A DNA stretch of 64,000 nucleotides, taken from contig PVNU02003862.1 in NCBI GenBank assembly GCA_003013855.2, forward strand, positions 930,001-994,000, given 5' to 3'. The translations under genes and the position numbers were made by a program. Below the pieces are notes generated by a model that worked only from the letters and a program-made list of their open reading frames with translations, ran no database searches and had not been told where the DNA came from. This DNA comes from Liriodendron chinense (lineage: Eukaryota; Streptophyta; Magnoliopsida; Magnoliales; Magnoliaceae). Positions 44,327 through 54,562 of the stretch are shown here, in pieces (positions within the stretch are counted from its first letter, which is position 1; each line of letters starts with the position of its first letter).

Positions 44327-46259
44327 AGTGAACGACGGATCTCCGATTTAAAGAAGGAATAATCACAATCGAGGTAAGTGGCCTTTACCTTAGGATAATA
44401 AATTAAAATTAATTTTATTTTAATAAATACAATCGATCATCATAATTAAAATCACCATTTAAATGTTCCTTTTATTTATTGTATTTATTCTAATTTTTTT
44501 TTCTTTGAGGTATGGAGATTAAACAATTTTAGAATAAGAAAAATAATTAAAATAAATGGAATTTTTCAAAACCTATGTAGAGGAATGGGTATTTTTTTTT
44601 CCAAGACCAGAGATACGGGTGGTATCCTGACTATGGGACCAATTCGATGTATATTTTATATATTTACACTGTTGGCCAAAATGTATGAATAGCATAGATA
44701 TACAAAGCATACATTTAGGTGGGCCTATGGTCTGGGCATATGTTATCATCTTATTAGTTTTATATCTGATAAGTGGCCCATAGGACCACATGATATTAGA
44801 TTAATTTCTTGTGGGGAAGGGTCCAGCAAAGTAGCTTGCTGCTGGGGCCTTCAAGCGTCGCTCATATGTTGCAAACAAGTGGCAGCCATGGTCGCCACCA
44901 CTTGCAGCAGCAATGGCCACCGCCGCCACCGGTAGCAGCAGCAGCCGCTGGTAGCAGCAGCAGCTGCCACTGGCAGTAGCATGGCAGGGGCTAGTGCTCT
45001 CTCTCTCGATCTCCCGTTTTCCCAGCCCAGCCGCTCGCCCGCCGCTGCCGCAGCAGCAGCAGCAGCAGCGCGAGCCGCCGCCGCCACCACAGCAACAGCA
45101 GCGGCATCCAACGCCGCAGCCGCAACCACGGCAGCGGAAGAGAGAGAAAGAAAGGAGAGATTGAAAGGGAGAGGGCAAAAGCCCCAGCCATGGCCGCCGC
45201 CTCCTCCGCCTTCGTCTATAGCATACGTGGCAGCAAGCCCCACTGCCCATACGCCACTATCTTTCTCTCTCTCCTAATTATCGAGCTCCACCTCCAAGAA
45301 CAATCCATATGGATCCCACAATTATGAACAAAATTTTAGTGGGCCAAATTAAAAGCCCAATTCACTTCCTTTCAAGATTAAGAGTATCTTGTAAAAGGGC
45401 CTTTAATCGGCCATTTTTGGACTGATTTAGACCAAGTAATAGGAAGTGACTTGGGGTTTTTCAGCAAGATCTAACCAATGGTATGATCAGATGTTGTGAT
45501 TAACGGTCCAGATCTAAAATTACCATGATGATCGATGTATGTATTAAAATGAAAGCATATAATTTAAATTATGGATTTTTCTGTCTCCAAATATCTTTTG
45601 ATTACTTAATATATATGTGAATGCATTATTAAATATGTGTAAAAGTGAATGAAGATCATGATAAATATCCATACGATCACTATTGATCACGGGTCCACAA
45701 ATGAACGGAACCATCATCAACTATGATGATCAACATTGATGAGAGGATCCATCATCAATGGTGAACATTAATGGTAATGATTGGATCCATCATGAATGGA
45801 CACGATCAATGGGGTGATTATATTGTCCTTTAATCGTAGAACTTCTTATATATGATCAATAATCATGATAGTTTTCTTTAATCTAATGATTTATTCATTT
45901 TGGCTTTAATCTTCATATGATTAAAATTTAGCCCTACTTTCATTAGAATATAGAACTCTTATCCCAAGGTTGTGCATAACCTAAGTGGGAGTTTCATTCC
46001 TTCCCTAAACGATGCATAAACCCATAATGGTGGGTTGTAGGTTATACAAATAGATAGTCGTAAAAGCATCAATTTCATTTTATTTAGAGAACTTGATTGA
46101 TCTGCACTACCCATACAAGTATGTAGGCTTTCAGATCCCTTATAAAATGGATTGCATACTTTTATAAACTTAAAAGTTTGAATAACCAGTAGAAATTCTG
46201 ATGATTAGTGCCAATACTTTAGATCATAGCTAAGTAGTGATACATGATGCAATGTAGAG
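44327..46259 (+). other. Copia 5' leader, plus-strand copy
   Basis: The ends are conserved with 17170-19351: GAG/GTAAGTGGCC at about 44372-44384 and 'gaataaccagtagaaatt' at about 46180. The central part (about 44560-45300) is unrelated to the other copy and includes a GC-rich block. No convincing coding sequence. Confidence 0.65.
44830..45265. repeat. GC-rich trinucleotide-repeat block in the copia leader
   Basis: Dense GCN/CAG repeats open in several frames (poly-Ala, poly-Cys or poly-Gly depending on frame), followed by 'gagagagaaagaaagg' and 'cagccatggccgccgcctc'. Base composition is strikingly different from the surrounding AT-rich leader, and the block is absent from the minus-strand relative. 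It resembles a plant first exon or 5' UTR, or a low-complexity leader native to this subfamily. No frame can be preferred. Confidence 0.6.
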
Positions 46260-46803
46260 ATGGCCTCTAAAGCATTGATCGCTGATCAACTAAAATGATA
46301 ACATTTCGACGGCAACAACTACGAAGACTGATCCCGCGCAGTGCGAAGCCTTCTGGACGAAGATGACATTTCGCACACTCTGGATGGAGTTCAAGAGGAA
46401 CCCATATTGGCTGAAAATGGAAATCTAGGTGAACATAGGGCCGCGATGAATCGCTACAACAAGTGGCGTAAACAAAATCGCTCCGCCCGTAATGTTTTGA
46501 TTAGCACAATGCACAAAGAACTCATACCCACGTATGAAGTGCATGAAACCGCTAAGGGGATCTGGGATGCACTGGCTAATGCCTATAAGCAGAAGTCAGA
46601 TGCAAAGGTTCGGGCTATGGAATTAGAGTTCCAAGAATACAGGATGCCAGTAGGTTGCCCCATCAAGGATCATATCCGTAAGATCGAGCAAATGATAGGC
46701 GCCCTGAGGAATGTAGGGTGCAAACTAACTGAAAATCAAAATATTATAGCTATGCACCATTCCTTACCCGAATCATGGGCCCAAATCAAAACGATTCTGA
46801 ACC
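46260..46803 (+). pseudogene. Copia gag, interrupted and with stops
   Basis: ATG at 46260 gives 'MASKALIADQLK', identical to the minus-strand gag start. Two adjacent stops (TGA, TAA) then replace the next codons, and a third TGA replaces a tryptophan at about 46329. From there it is open: 'KGIWDALANAYKQKSDAK' and 'LPESWAQIKTIL' are intact up to the insertion point. It ends at the gypsy LTR (46804), where the other copy continues with its gag C-terminus and zinc knuckle. Confidence 0.9.
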
Positions 46804-47236
46804 TGTAGACACCCCACCTTCGGCTACACTGTTGGTAGAGATAGCTGGATGAATGGAGGACCATATCCCCAAATCCCAAGTCCAAACTCAGCCAAACTCA
46901 CCCTTGTAAGCCCCATTCCATAGCCCAGTTCAAGCCTGAACCCAGTCAACCCAGTCCTAAACATCACCCTGAAAAACCCCCCATAAGAAAAGCCAGTCAA
47001 AAAATCTCAAAAAAGTCAAACCCGCTGAGTCAACCCGTCGAGTCAAAACACCGAGTCAACCCGTCGAGTCAAATCACCGAGTCAACCCGCTGAGTCAACT
47101 CACTGAGTCGACCCAGCAAGTCAAACAGCAGCCCCGAGGGTGCGACCGTACCTCGCTGGAAATCGAGGAACGGCCGTACGGGCGGCCCATAGCAGGCCGC
47201 CCAAAATTATTTACGTAAACTGCCACTCCTCGCTGC

Positions 47237-47244
47237 TATAAATA
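47237..47244 (+). promoter_or_regulatory. LTR TATA box
   Basis: TATAAATA followed by a C-rich stretch; the same box is present inverted at 55596-55603 in the second LTR. Likely core promoter of the retrotransposon. Confidence 0.65.
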
Positions 47245-47558
47245 CCCCCCTCCCCTTCTCATTTGAGCATCCCTTCGAGTCCAGTGAAGTTCTGTCTGTT
47301 CCGAGTCCTCCTTCACCCCTTAGCCCATTTTCCTACCAAGGAGAGCCCGAGTGAGGAGAGCCTAGCCCTGGTCCAACCCAGCCTGACCACTGGTCCAAGC
47401 CTCCCAAGCCATCCAAGTCTTGATCCAGCCACTCGAATCCAATCCTTGCGACACCTCCGTCCACCTAGCTACTCTTTTCCAGCATCATCTCATTTGCATC
47501 TAGCATAAGTGCAACATTTACTTTTCTTCCAACCCCCCTGCTTCACTGCAAGCACCTT

Positions 47559-47842
47559 GATTCTTCAAGCACACTGCATATGTCTTAAATTAAGCACCTG
47601 TCAGTTCGAGCGTATGCTCTGGGCTTGCCCGTTGTTGGAACCTGCCCATCAGAAGCTCTTACTGTTCAGACCTGCATTCATGCTTCACCATAAAACACCT
47701 TGATCATTCAAGCACACTGCATACGTCTTACATTAAGCACCTGTCAGTTCGAGCGTACGCTCTGGGCTTGCCCGTTGTTGGAACCTGCCCATCAGAAACT
47801 CTTACTGTTCAGACCCGCATTCATGCATCATGTCATCCATGA
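47559..47842 (+). repeat. 142-bp tandem duplication within the LTR
   Basis: Units start with 'tgattcttcaagcacactgc' (47559) and 'tgatcattcaagcacactgc' (47701). Each contains 'cctgtcagttcgagcgta' and 'ttgttggaacctgcccatca'. The other LTR carries the same duplication (about 55027-55310), so it predates both insertions. Confidence 0.85.
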
Positions 47843-48270
47843 GAATATACGAGGATTAAACTAGAGTTTCAAGTATTCGATCAATTCTGTGAAGTAGAGA
47901 CCGTACTTCGGTACGGGCAGTGTGTGGGGTGCTTAACCTCTTCCCACCCTGTAACCGTGATCCCTTACCTTGAATCTTTGGCCGCAGATCAAAAGGAGTC
48001 ATTTTAGAGGAAGGAATCTCTGAATCCCCTTCTCTAACGTTTCTACGGGGTCTAGCCGACTGTAGATTCGAAGTAACTGGCTAGTGGCGACTCTGGTCTT
48101 ATATAAACTCACTTAACACATCCAGCTTAACACGACAACCAAACAAAGCCTTCGAGAACGAGGCAAGCCAGTGGCACAAACAACGATTTCGCACTCACGC
48201 ATCATCCTCTCCTTCTTTTCCTGAAAGGGGAAGGGACGAGAACGACGTCGTGTGGGGAGCGCGGAAACGG

Positions 48271-48321
48271 CGAGGGTCCACAGAATGGCGAGGGTCCACA
48301 GAATGGCGACTCCACTGGGGA
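48271..48321 (+). other. LTR end, 18-bp duplication and primer binding site
   Basis: The LTR terminus plus the first bases of the primer site are duplicated: CGAGGGTCCACAGAATGG at 48271-48288 and 48289-48306. The primer site proper reads TGGCGACTCCACTGGGGA at 48304-48321, a site commonly seen in plant Tat/Ogre-type elements. I have not determined the tRNA. Confidence 0.75.
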
Positions 48322-48591
48322 AGAGCTAGTCCCACTAGTTGTGATCCGACTTGAAAAACAGAATCCTTCCCGTACTTGAAAGTCACTAATCCTCATACAA
48401 TCTCATCTGCATAGCATTCTACCCAAACCCAAACAAAAAAAAATAGAAGATCCCAAAACCAGAAAAAAATAGAAAATCCCAAAACCCAAAAAGAGTAGAG
48501 TATAGTCCTCACCATTGCGCCTCCTCGGGCTCAACGTACGCGGAGACAACTTTCCTTCCGCAGCATAATCCACACTCGGGCTCAGCAAGCC

Positions 48592-50271
48592 ATGTCCGAC
48601 CACGAAGAAGAAACTCATCTCCTTCCCGCTCTTGAGATGACCGAAACGCAACCTCCAGCGCAACAGCCCATTGATAATACGCCAATCATACAAGAATTGG
48701 CACAAGGAATGAGAGCAATGCAAGAAATGCTCTTGCAATTCATGCAAGCACAAGCCACCGCAACAGCCAACAATTAGGTTGGCCCAGTTCAGTAATCTCA
48801 GCAGCCATGCTGGGTCCTTCCGGCCTCCAGTTCGAATCAAGCGCAACCATCGGAGTCTGCCCAAGACTACCAACCGCAGTCATCTCAGCCCTTCGTTACG
48901 GGGCATCTTCCTCAGTACCTTCCTGCAACGACAGGGCCATCTCAGAGCGCCCCCGTCGCAGGGACTTCCAGTCAATCTTGCAAACAACAATCTCAGTAGA
49001 TCTCAGCATGTCCCCGCCGATGGGACACCTCTTCAATTTCAGCACATCCCCGCCGATGGGATTTCAATTCAATTTCTAGCAACAGGGACAGCACTGGCGA
49101 ATGCCCACAACGAGGGTCAGTGTCAAGCCCACATCAATCAGCGGACAGTGGCGAATACCCAACAAGGGGGTCACTTCCCAGCATCTCAGCCTCCTGCAAA
49201 CAGGAGCACTTTTCAATTCCAGCACATCCCCCCGATGGGATTCCAGTTAATTTCCAGCAATCTTCAATTCAGCAAAATCCAGTTAATTTCCAGCAATCTT
49301 CAGTTCAGCAATTTCCAGTTAATTTCCAGCAAGTTCCAGTTCAACCTTCAGCACAATCTCCAGTTCATTCACAATCCTTTCAAGCACCAGTTCATCAGAA
49401 TCCAGTTCAGTCATCAAATCAATTTCAGCAACCCGCGGTTGCTTTTCAGCAAGCCCATAGGGTCGAAGACATCGACCACTATGCCGAAGAAGAACGTGCC
49501 TTACTCCAGGAGGCACCAGTCGCTCGAACAGATCACTCAGGATTGGACGAGTTGCGGGAGCAGTTCCAGATCTTGCAAAATCAGCTTCAGCGACAACAAG
49601 GAATCGATCTACCTTCGACCAAGTTCAGAGACTTGTGTCCTTTCCCAGACGCACAAGTACCTCAAAACTTTGAGGTACCAAAATTCAAAAGATACGATGG
49701 CAGCGGTTGTCCCACGGCACATCTCAAGGCCTTCTGTGGAGAGCTGAGTGCAATCTCAGGAAATGAAGGGGCCCTCATACGTTTGTTCCAAAAGTCTCTG
49801 AAGGGCGATGCCCTAGATTGGTACACTTCATTGGACTGCCACCGCATCAGGACATGGGAACAACTTTCCCAAGCTTTCGTCGACAGATTCGCATACAATC
49901 TCAACATGGCACCCAGAAGAGCCGACCTTGCGGCTCTCAGGCACAAGAGTGATGAGACACTATCAGCTTACGTGGGACGTTGGCGAGCTATGGCAGCTCG
50001 AATGCGAACGCCTATTGACGACGAAGAACAAATCTCCATGATTGTTCATTCAACATATCCAGGCATATCCAGGTATCTCATCTCGCATCCATATGCGAAT
50101 TTCTCACAATTGATCCGTGCTGGAGAGCAAGTCGAAGCAGGAATCTGTGCCGGGACAATCTCCCCATGGCCTCATCAAGCCACTCCAGTCAAGAGGAACA
50201 GAGTGAAGGAAGACCTATCGGATACAGGAATGGAAACCGCAGTGGTTCTCCTCCCCGCCCAACAGAGGTAA
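48592..50271 (+). pseudogene. Gypsy gag, N-terminal and core domains
   Basis: ATG 48592 opens a 61-codon stretch ('MSDHEEETHLLPALEM') that ends at a TAG. The same frame is broken up to about 49120, then open to 50271. It has three 12-residue repeats of the PVNFQQSS[IV]QQ type (49245-49335). The retrotransposon gag core follows: 'VPKFKRYDGSGCPTAHL', 'ALDWYTSLD', 'RIRTWEQLSQAFVDRF'. A frameshift near 50260 moves the zinc-knuckle part into the next frame. Gag forms the particle that packages the RNA; this copy cannot make it whole. Confidence 0.85.
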
Positions 50272-50510
50272 ACAACATCAACACCACTGCTCAAGGAAAT
50301 CAACATGCTCCCCCACAGGGACGTCAACAGTATCAGCAGAATCCAGTTCAGCATTAGCCTCAGCGGTATCAGCCACAACCGAATCATCAGCCACAACCAC
50401 CTCGACAACAGCAGCAGTTCAGAGGAAATGGTCAATACTCATATCAAAATAGGCAAAACTACAAGGAGTTCAGGAAATTTACTCCCCTCTCTCAACCACT
50501 CAGTCAAGTC

Positions 50511-53186
50511 ATGACTACGCTGGTGCAGAAGCAGTTACTTACTCTAATGGCACCTCGGCCTCCGCCTCATCCTTTGCCACCGAACTACCTAGAAAATGAG
50601 TATTGCGCCTACCATCAAGGACGTGGCCACACCACTGATCGATGCTATACTTTGAAGAATGCTATACAAGACCTAATTGATGACAGCAAGATCGTCATCT
50701 CGGTCCCTGGAACTTCTCCAGCAGCTTCCACCAACATCCTTCAGAATCCTCTGCCTCAACATCCGACGGACCCCAGTTCGTCTCGTGGCCCTGCAGTCAA
50801 TAGTATAGAAGAAGGGGACCATCTCGATCGCTTCTTCTCCCCCATCCAATCCATTCATGCCTACACTTATGGGCCAACAAATCCTCCTCCGATCATGCAA
50901 GGGGCAAGTCCCTTCCCTCCTTCAGTCTCTGAGCCAGTAGTACTTGAAGGAGCACTTCCATATGATGTACCAGTTGTGCAAGGGGCACCTTACAACCATT
51001 CATGCTGGGAACTAGTCGTCCTGGAAGGGGCACAATCATACATTGAGCCCACATACGAACCTATCATCTTGCAAGGGGCAACTCCAGAACAATCCAATCC
51101 GCGATGGAGAGATTATACTCATCAGCAGCAAGAACCCATTGTTTTGGAAGGAGCTCCTCCAGTCGAGCCAGTCATATTGCAAGGGGCAAATCCCGGGGGC
51201 GTGTCAATCACACTACGGCAGCTGGGACGAACAGAGAAACCCCCTGCCATATCAAGAGGACCAGTATTCATTCCATGGGAGCCTCCTGCTCCAGGAACGG
51301 TCAAGCCAGGACCACAACCTTACGTGATCTATGAAGACAAGCCTCGATATTACTCCTTCAGCACAGGCAACAATGTAGTTCTCAAGGCAAAAGCTCCATA
51401 CGAGGAAGATCTGGTACCCACACCAGAACCGGTGGTCCTAGAAGGCAAAAGGGAGGAAAACTACAAAGAGGTTCCATGGCACTATCCAGAATGTGCGGAA
51501 GTGGGGAACATGAATCCCAATGGGCGTTGCATCCGAAGAGATAATCAGAACAGAGGAGATCCCAAAGGCGCCCTTTCAGGCCTCGGCAACAAAAATGAAG
51601 CCGCATACGATGTGGCGACCCAGCTCAAGTCAATCCCTGCACAAATCTCAGTATGGGAGTTACTCTGTACATCTCGCATACACCGAGAAATGTTCACCAA
51701 GACCTTGAACGATGCTCACGTCTCCTCTGATACGGCACCAGAAATGATAGCTTTGATGATTGGACAACTCCTGGCTCCACGCGCCATCACCTTCACTGAT
51801 AACGAGTTGCCACCAGAGGGACGTGATCATGGGCGATCCCTCAACATAGCCTTACGATACAAAGACCTTTGCATCCCGCTGGTCCTTATCGATAATGGCT
51901 CAAGCTTAAATGTCTGCCCACTCAAGACCGCGGAATGTCTGGGAATCAGTCCTTCTTCATTCCGACCCAGCACCATATGTGTCAGAGCATTCGACAACAC
52001 CCGCCGATCAGTGGAAGGGGAGGTCGACATAGAGGTACAGATAGGTCCGGAAATCTCTACCATCACATTCCAAATTCTGGATATATCAGCCTCTTTCAAC
52101 ATGTTGCTCGGACGACCTTGGCTGCACAAGGTGGGGGCTGTGCCATCAAGCCTGCATCAACGGGTGAAATACATCTGTGGAAATCAAGTGATCTCTATCC
52201 ATGCAGAGAAGGAGCTCATCATTCCTTCCAACGCTGCTGCCACTGAACCAGACATCCCGGTCATCGATATTCAGCACTCTGAAGAAGACATCCCGTTTCA
52301 TAGTTTCGAATTCGAGACTGTGAACTCTATCGCCAATCCAGAACCGATAAGGGTGGACCGTGTCTTTTCACCAGCAGAGCGTCTGAGCCTCAAATACCGA
52401 ATGAAGAACCACTTCAAGTCCAGAAAGGTACCGCTGGTATATAACCAACGCAAATGGGGACTCGGATACAGGACGACCTTCATGGACCAAAAGAGGAAGA
52501 AATTTCGGTGCTCACCCATCCAATTCGTCAAGCCAGGAGAACCTTGCAAAGATCCAGGAGGGAATCAACCGACTGCACTACACAAAGGCCTCCCGATGAG
52601 CCTAGTTTGGGCCACATGGCCCCCCATTCGATGGGATCAAATTCTCGAACCGTCTAAGCCTCCAGAAGAAGAAGGAGATGAAGAAGGAAGTCAAATACAA
52701 CAGTTTCAGGATCAGATTACTCTGACACCTGCTCCCAACCAGGGGCACAACCTGCCCACTTCAGTATCAATCAACCAGGGGCACAGCTTGCCCATCTCAA
52801 CATCAATCAGCAAGGGGCACGACTTGCCCATCTCTGCAGAAGCAACATCATCAATTATCAGCCAGAGGCAGAAGCAGCCCATCCATTGGACCAAGAAAGG
52901 GAAGTGGCCAGCCCTAGATTGGTCTGATGTCCAGATTCCAAACTTGTGGCTAGCCGTGGAACCAGACGAACTGCAATGCGAAGTAAGTGATCCGGGAGGG
53001 ACTGAGTACGACTCAGATCTCGAACCCGACCAGCAAAAAATCATGGTCATTGGGCCAAACCATGATTCTTTGCCCAAAGCATCAACCCCCACCTCTTCAG
53101 GGGAGGAAGTGTGGGGTCCTAAATGGTCATCCGTTCCCCTAACTTTTGAATCAGCCAAAGAGCCATCTGAGGGCTCTGGCTTCTAA
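50511..53186 (+). pseudogene. Gypsy gag C-terminus and aspartic protease
   Basis: Open for 891 codons. The frame really enters earlier (from about 50166, with one stop at 50355-50357), so the start at 50511 is arbitrary. In order: a zinc-binding C-x2-H-x4-H-x4-C ('CAYHQGRGHTTDRC', residues about 33-46); about eight short repeats of the P-V-V-L-E-G-A / P-I-I-L-Q-G-A type (residues about 127-310); and the aspartic protease with active site 'LVLIDNGSSLNV' (Asp about residue 461) and 'LLGRPWLHKVGAV' (about 540). Three 'GH[NSD]LP[TI]S' repeats lie near the end (52737-52840). The protease would mature the polyprotein. Nucleotide damage elsewhere makes the element inactive. Confidence 0.85.
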
Positions 53187-53388
53187 AAAAAATGCCTGTT
53201 TAAGCAGCAACCGGAACTTTGGAACAAGTTGGGCTCAATCATGGTCTGCAATGCCCACTTGTTCAAAGTCCCATGAATTTCAAAAACCCAAAAAAATCAA
53301 AAACTTTCAAAAGCCAAAAACATCTAGCATTTCAATTTTAGAAAATTCTCAAAAATAAAAAAACATTTCTTTTCCTGCATTCAGTAGT
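53187..53388 (+). other. Spacer between protease and RT, intron-like
   Basis: AT/A-rich, non-coding, ending in the acceptor-like 'tttcttttcctgcattcag' (to 53384). A strong donor GTAAGT lies upstream at 52983-52988. Ogre-type elements are known to have an intron at this position. However, the phase of that donor does not match the downstream frame, so the exact intron is unresolved. Confidence 0.45.
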
Positions 53389-54562
53389 GTGCCAAGTTCG
53401 TCTAAAGAGTCACATGAGTTTGAAGTCGAATCATATGATTTCGACATCGAATTAGACTTCGAGCTCATGGGTCTGGACGAAGCTCGGGATGAGGAAGATG
53501 ATGTTCCAGCTCCCGAACTTGAGGATCTCCTCAAAAAGTTCGAATCTAAAGCCAATGTTGTAGCCGATGATTTCGAGATAGTAAACTTGGGAACACCGAG
53601 ATCCCTAAGGAAGTACGCATTGGAAAATCGTTGCCACCTGAGATGAAACAGAAAATGATAGAGCTCCTAGCTCCAAGATTGTCCAACTTCGCCTTCTCAT
53701 ACGAAGACATGCCGGGGCTCGATGAAGAGCTCGTTGTACACCATCTGCCAACCAAGGCAGATATGAAGCCAGTAAAGCAGAAACTTCGAAGAATGAAGCC
53801 AGAATGGGCTCTGAAAGTCCGAGATGAAGTCATCAAATAATACAACGCGGGATTCTTGGTAGTCTCTAACTACCCTAAATGGCTCGCCAACATCGTACCA
53901 GTACCAAAGAAGGACGGCAAGGTTCGAATGTGCATCGACTTCCGAGATCTCAACAAGGCCAGTCCTAAAGACGACTTCCCTTTGCCACACATTGACACTC
54001 TGGTCGACAACACTGCTGGATACAAGATCTTCTCATTTATGGACGGGTTCTCAGGTTACAATCAGATCAAGATGGCCGTCGAAGATCGCGAGAAGACATC
54101 CTTTATCACTCCCTGGGGAACCTTCTGTTACAGGGTAATGCCGTTCGGTCTGAAGAATGCAGGAGCAACATATCAGCGAACAATGACAGCATTATTCCAT
54201 GACATGATGAACAAAGAACTTGAAGTATATGTGGACGATATGATCGTCAAATCTCGCACAATTGAAGGACACTTTGAAGATCTGAAGAAGTTATTCAACA
54301 GATTAGAAAAGTACAAGCTCCGTCTCAACCCTCAGAAATGTGTCTTCGGTGCAATGGGAGGTAAGCTCCTCGGCTTTATGGTGAGCGAGGATGGCATCAG
54401 GGTCGACGAGACCAAAACCAGAGCAATCATCGAGATGCCCCCTCCTAGAACAGAGAAAGAAATTCGTGGCTTCCTCGGCAGAATTCAATACATCAGTCGC
54501 TTCATCGCACAGCTCACACCTATTTGTGAGCCCATTTTCAAGTTCCTTCGGAAGAACGTTCC
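53389..54562 (+). pseudogene. Gypsy reverse transcriptase, truncated by insertion
   Basis: An acidic N-terminal stretch (53389-53600) is followed by a frameshift near 53597. The frame then runs through 'KMIELLAPRLSNFAF' and 'HHLPTKADMKPVKQKLRRM', a stop TAA at 53838-53840, and the RT core: 'NIVPVPKKDGKVRMCIDFRD', 'FMDGFSGYNQI', 'TFCYRVMPFGLKNAGATYQR', and YVDD at 54228-54239. The connection 'GFLGRIQYISRFI' and 'PIFKFLRK' follow. The next bases are the inverted gypsy LTR (54563), so the RNase H and integrase parts are displaced beyond the second element. Confidence 0.92.

Larger units (their letters stand above)
43883..46803 (+). mobile_element. Ty1/copia element, plus strand, 5' part (interrupted in gag)
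   Basis: 5' LTR, primer site, about 1.9-kb leader and most of gag, all of the same family as the minus-strand element 8750-19835. The gypsy LTR starting at 46804 interrupts it in gag, so the rest should lie to the right of the nest, beyond the window. It sits directly against LRR coding sequence of copy Q. Confidence 0.9.
46804..48300 (+). repeat. 5' LTR of the plus-strand gypsy element
   Basis: About 1.5 kb, TGTAGACACCCCACC... to ...GGGTCCACA. It matches the inverted LTR 54563-56049 along its length. It contains a 'gagtcaacc' minisatellite (about 47015-47127), a TATA box at 47237-47244, and a 142-bp tandem duplication (47559-47842). Confidence 0.9.
46804..54562 (+). mobile_element. Ty3/gypsy element, Tat-like, plus strand, 5' part
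   Basis: 5' LTR (46804-48300), primer site, gag, protease and reverse transcriptase, then an abrupt end at the inverted LTR of a second copy (54563). The gag-protease-RT order and motifs fit chromovirus-unlike plant gypsy of the Tat group. The large LTR, proline-rich gag-pro insert and a gap between protease and RT also fit Tat/Ogre-type elements. RNase H, integrase and the 3' LTR are not in the window. The candidate target duplication is GAACC at 46799-46803, with its partner outside the window. Confidence 0.88.

Noticed and set aside
44801..45277. Protein-coding gene in the GC-rich block
   Set aside because: Open frames of similar length occur on both strands and in several phases purely from triplet repeats (poly-Ala, poly-Cys). 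None has a domain.
48403..48873. 156-codon minus-strand frame opposite gypsy gag
   Set aside because: It is the antisense shadow of the gag N-terminus and leader. There is no motif, and the plus-strand gag is clearly the real gene.
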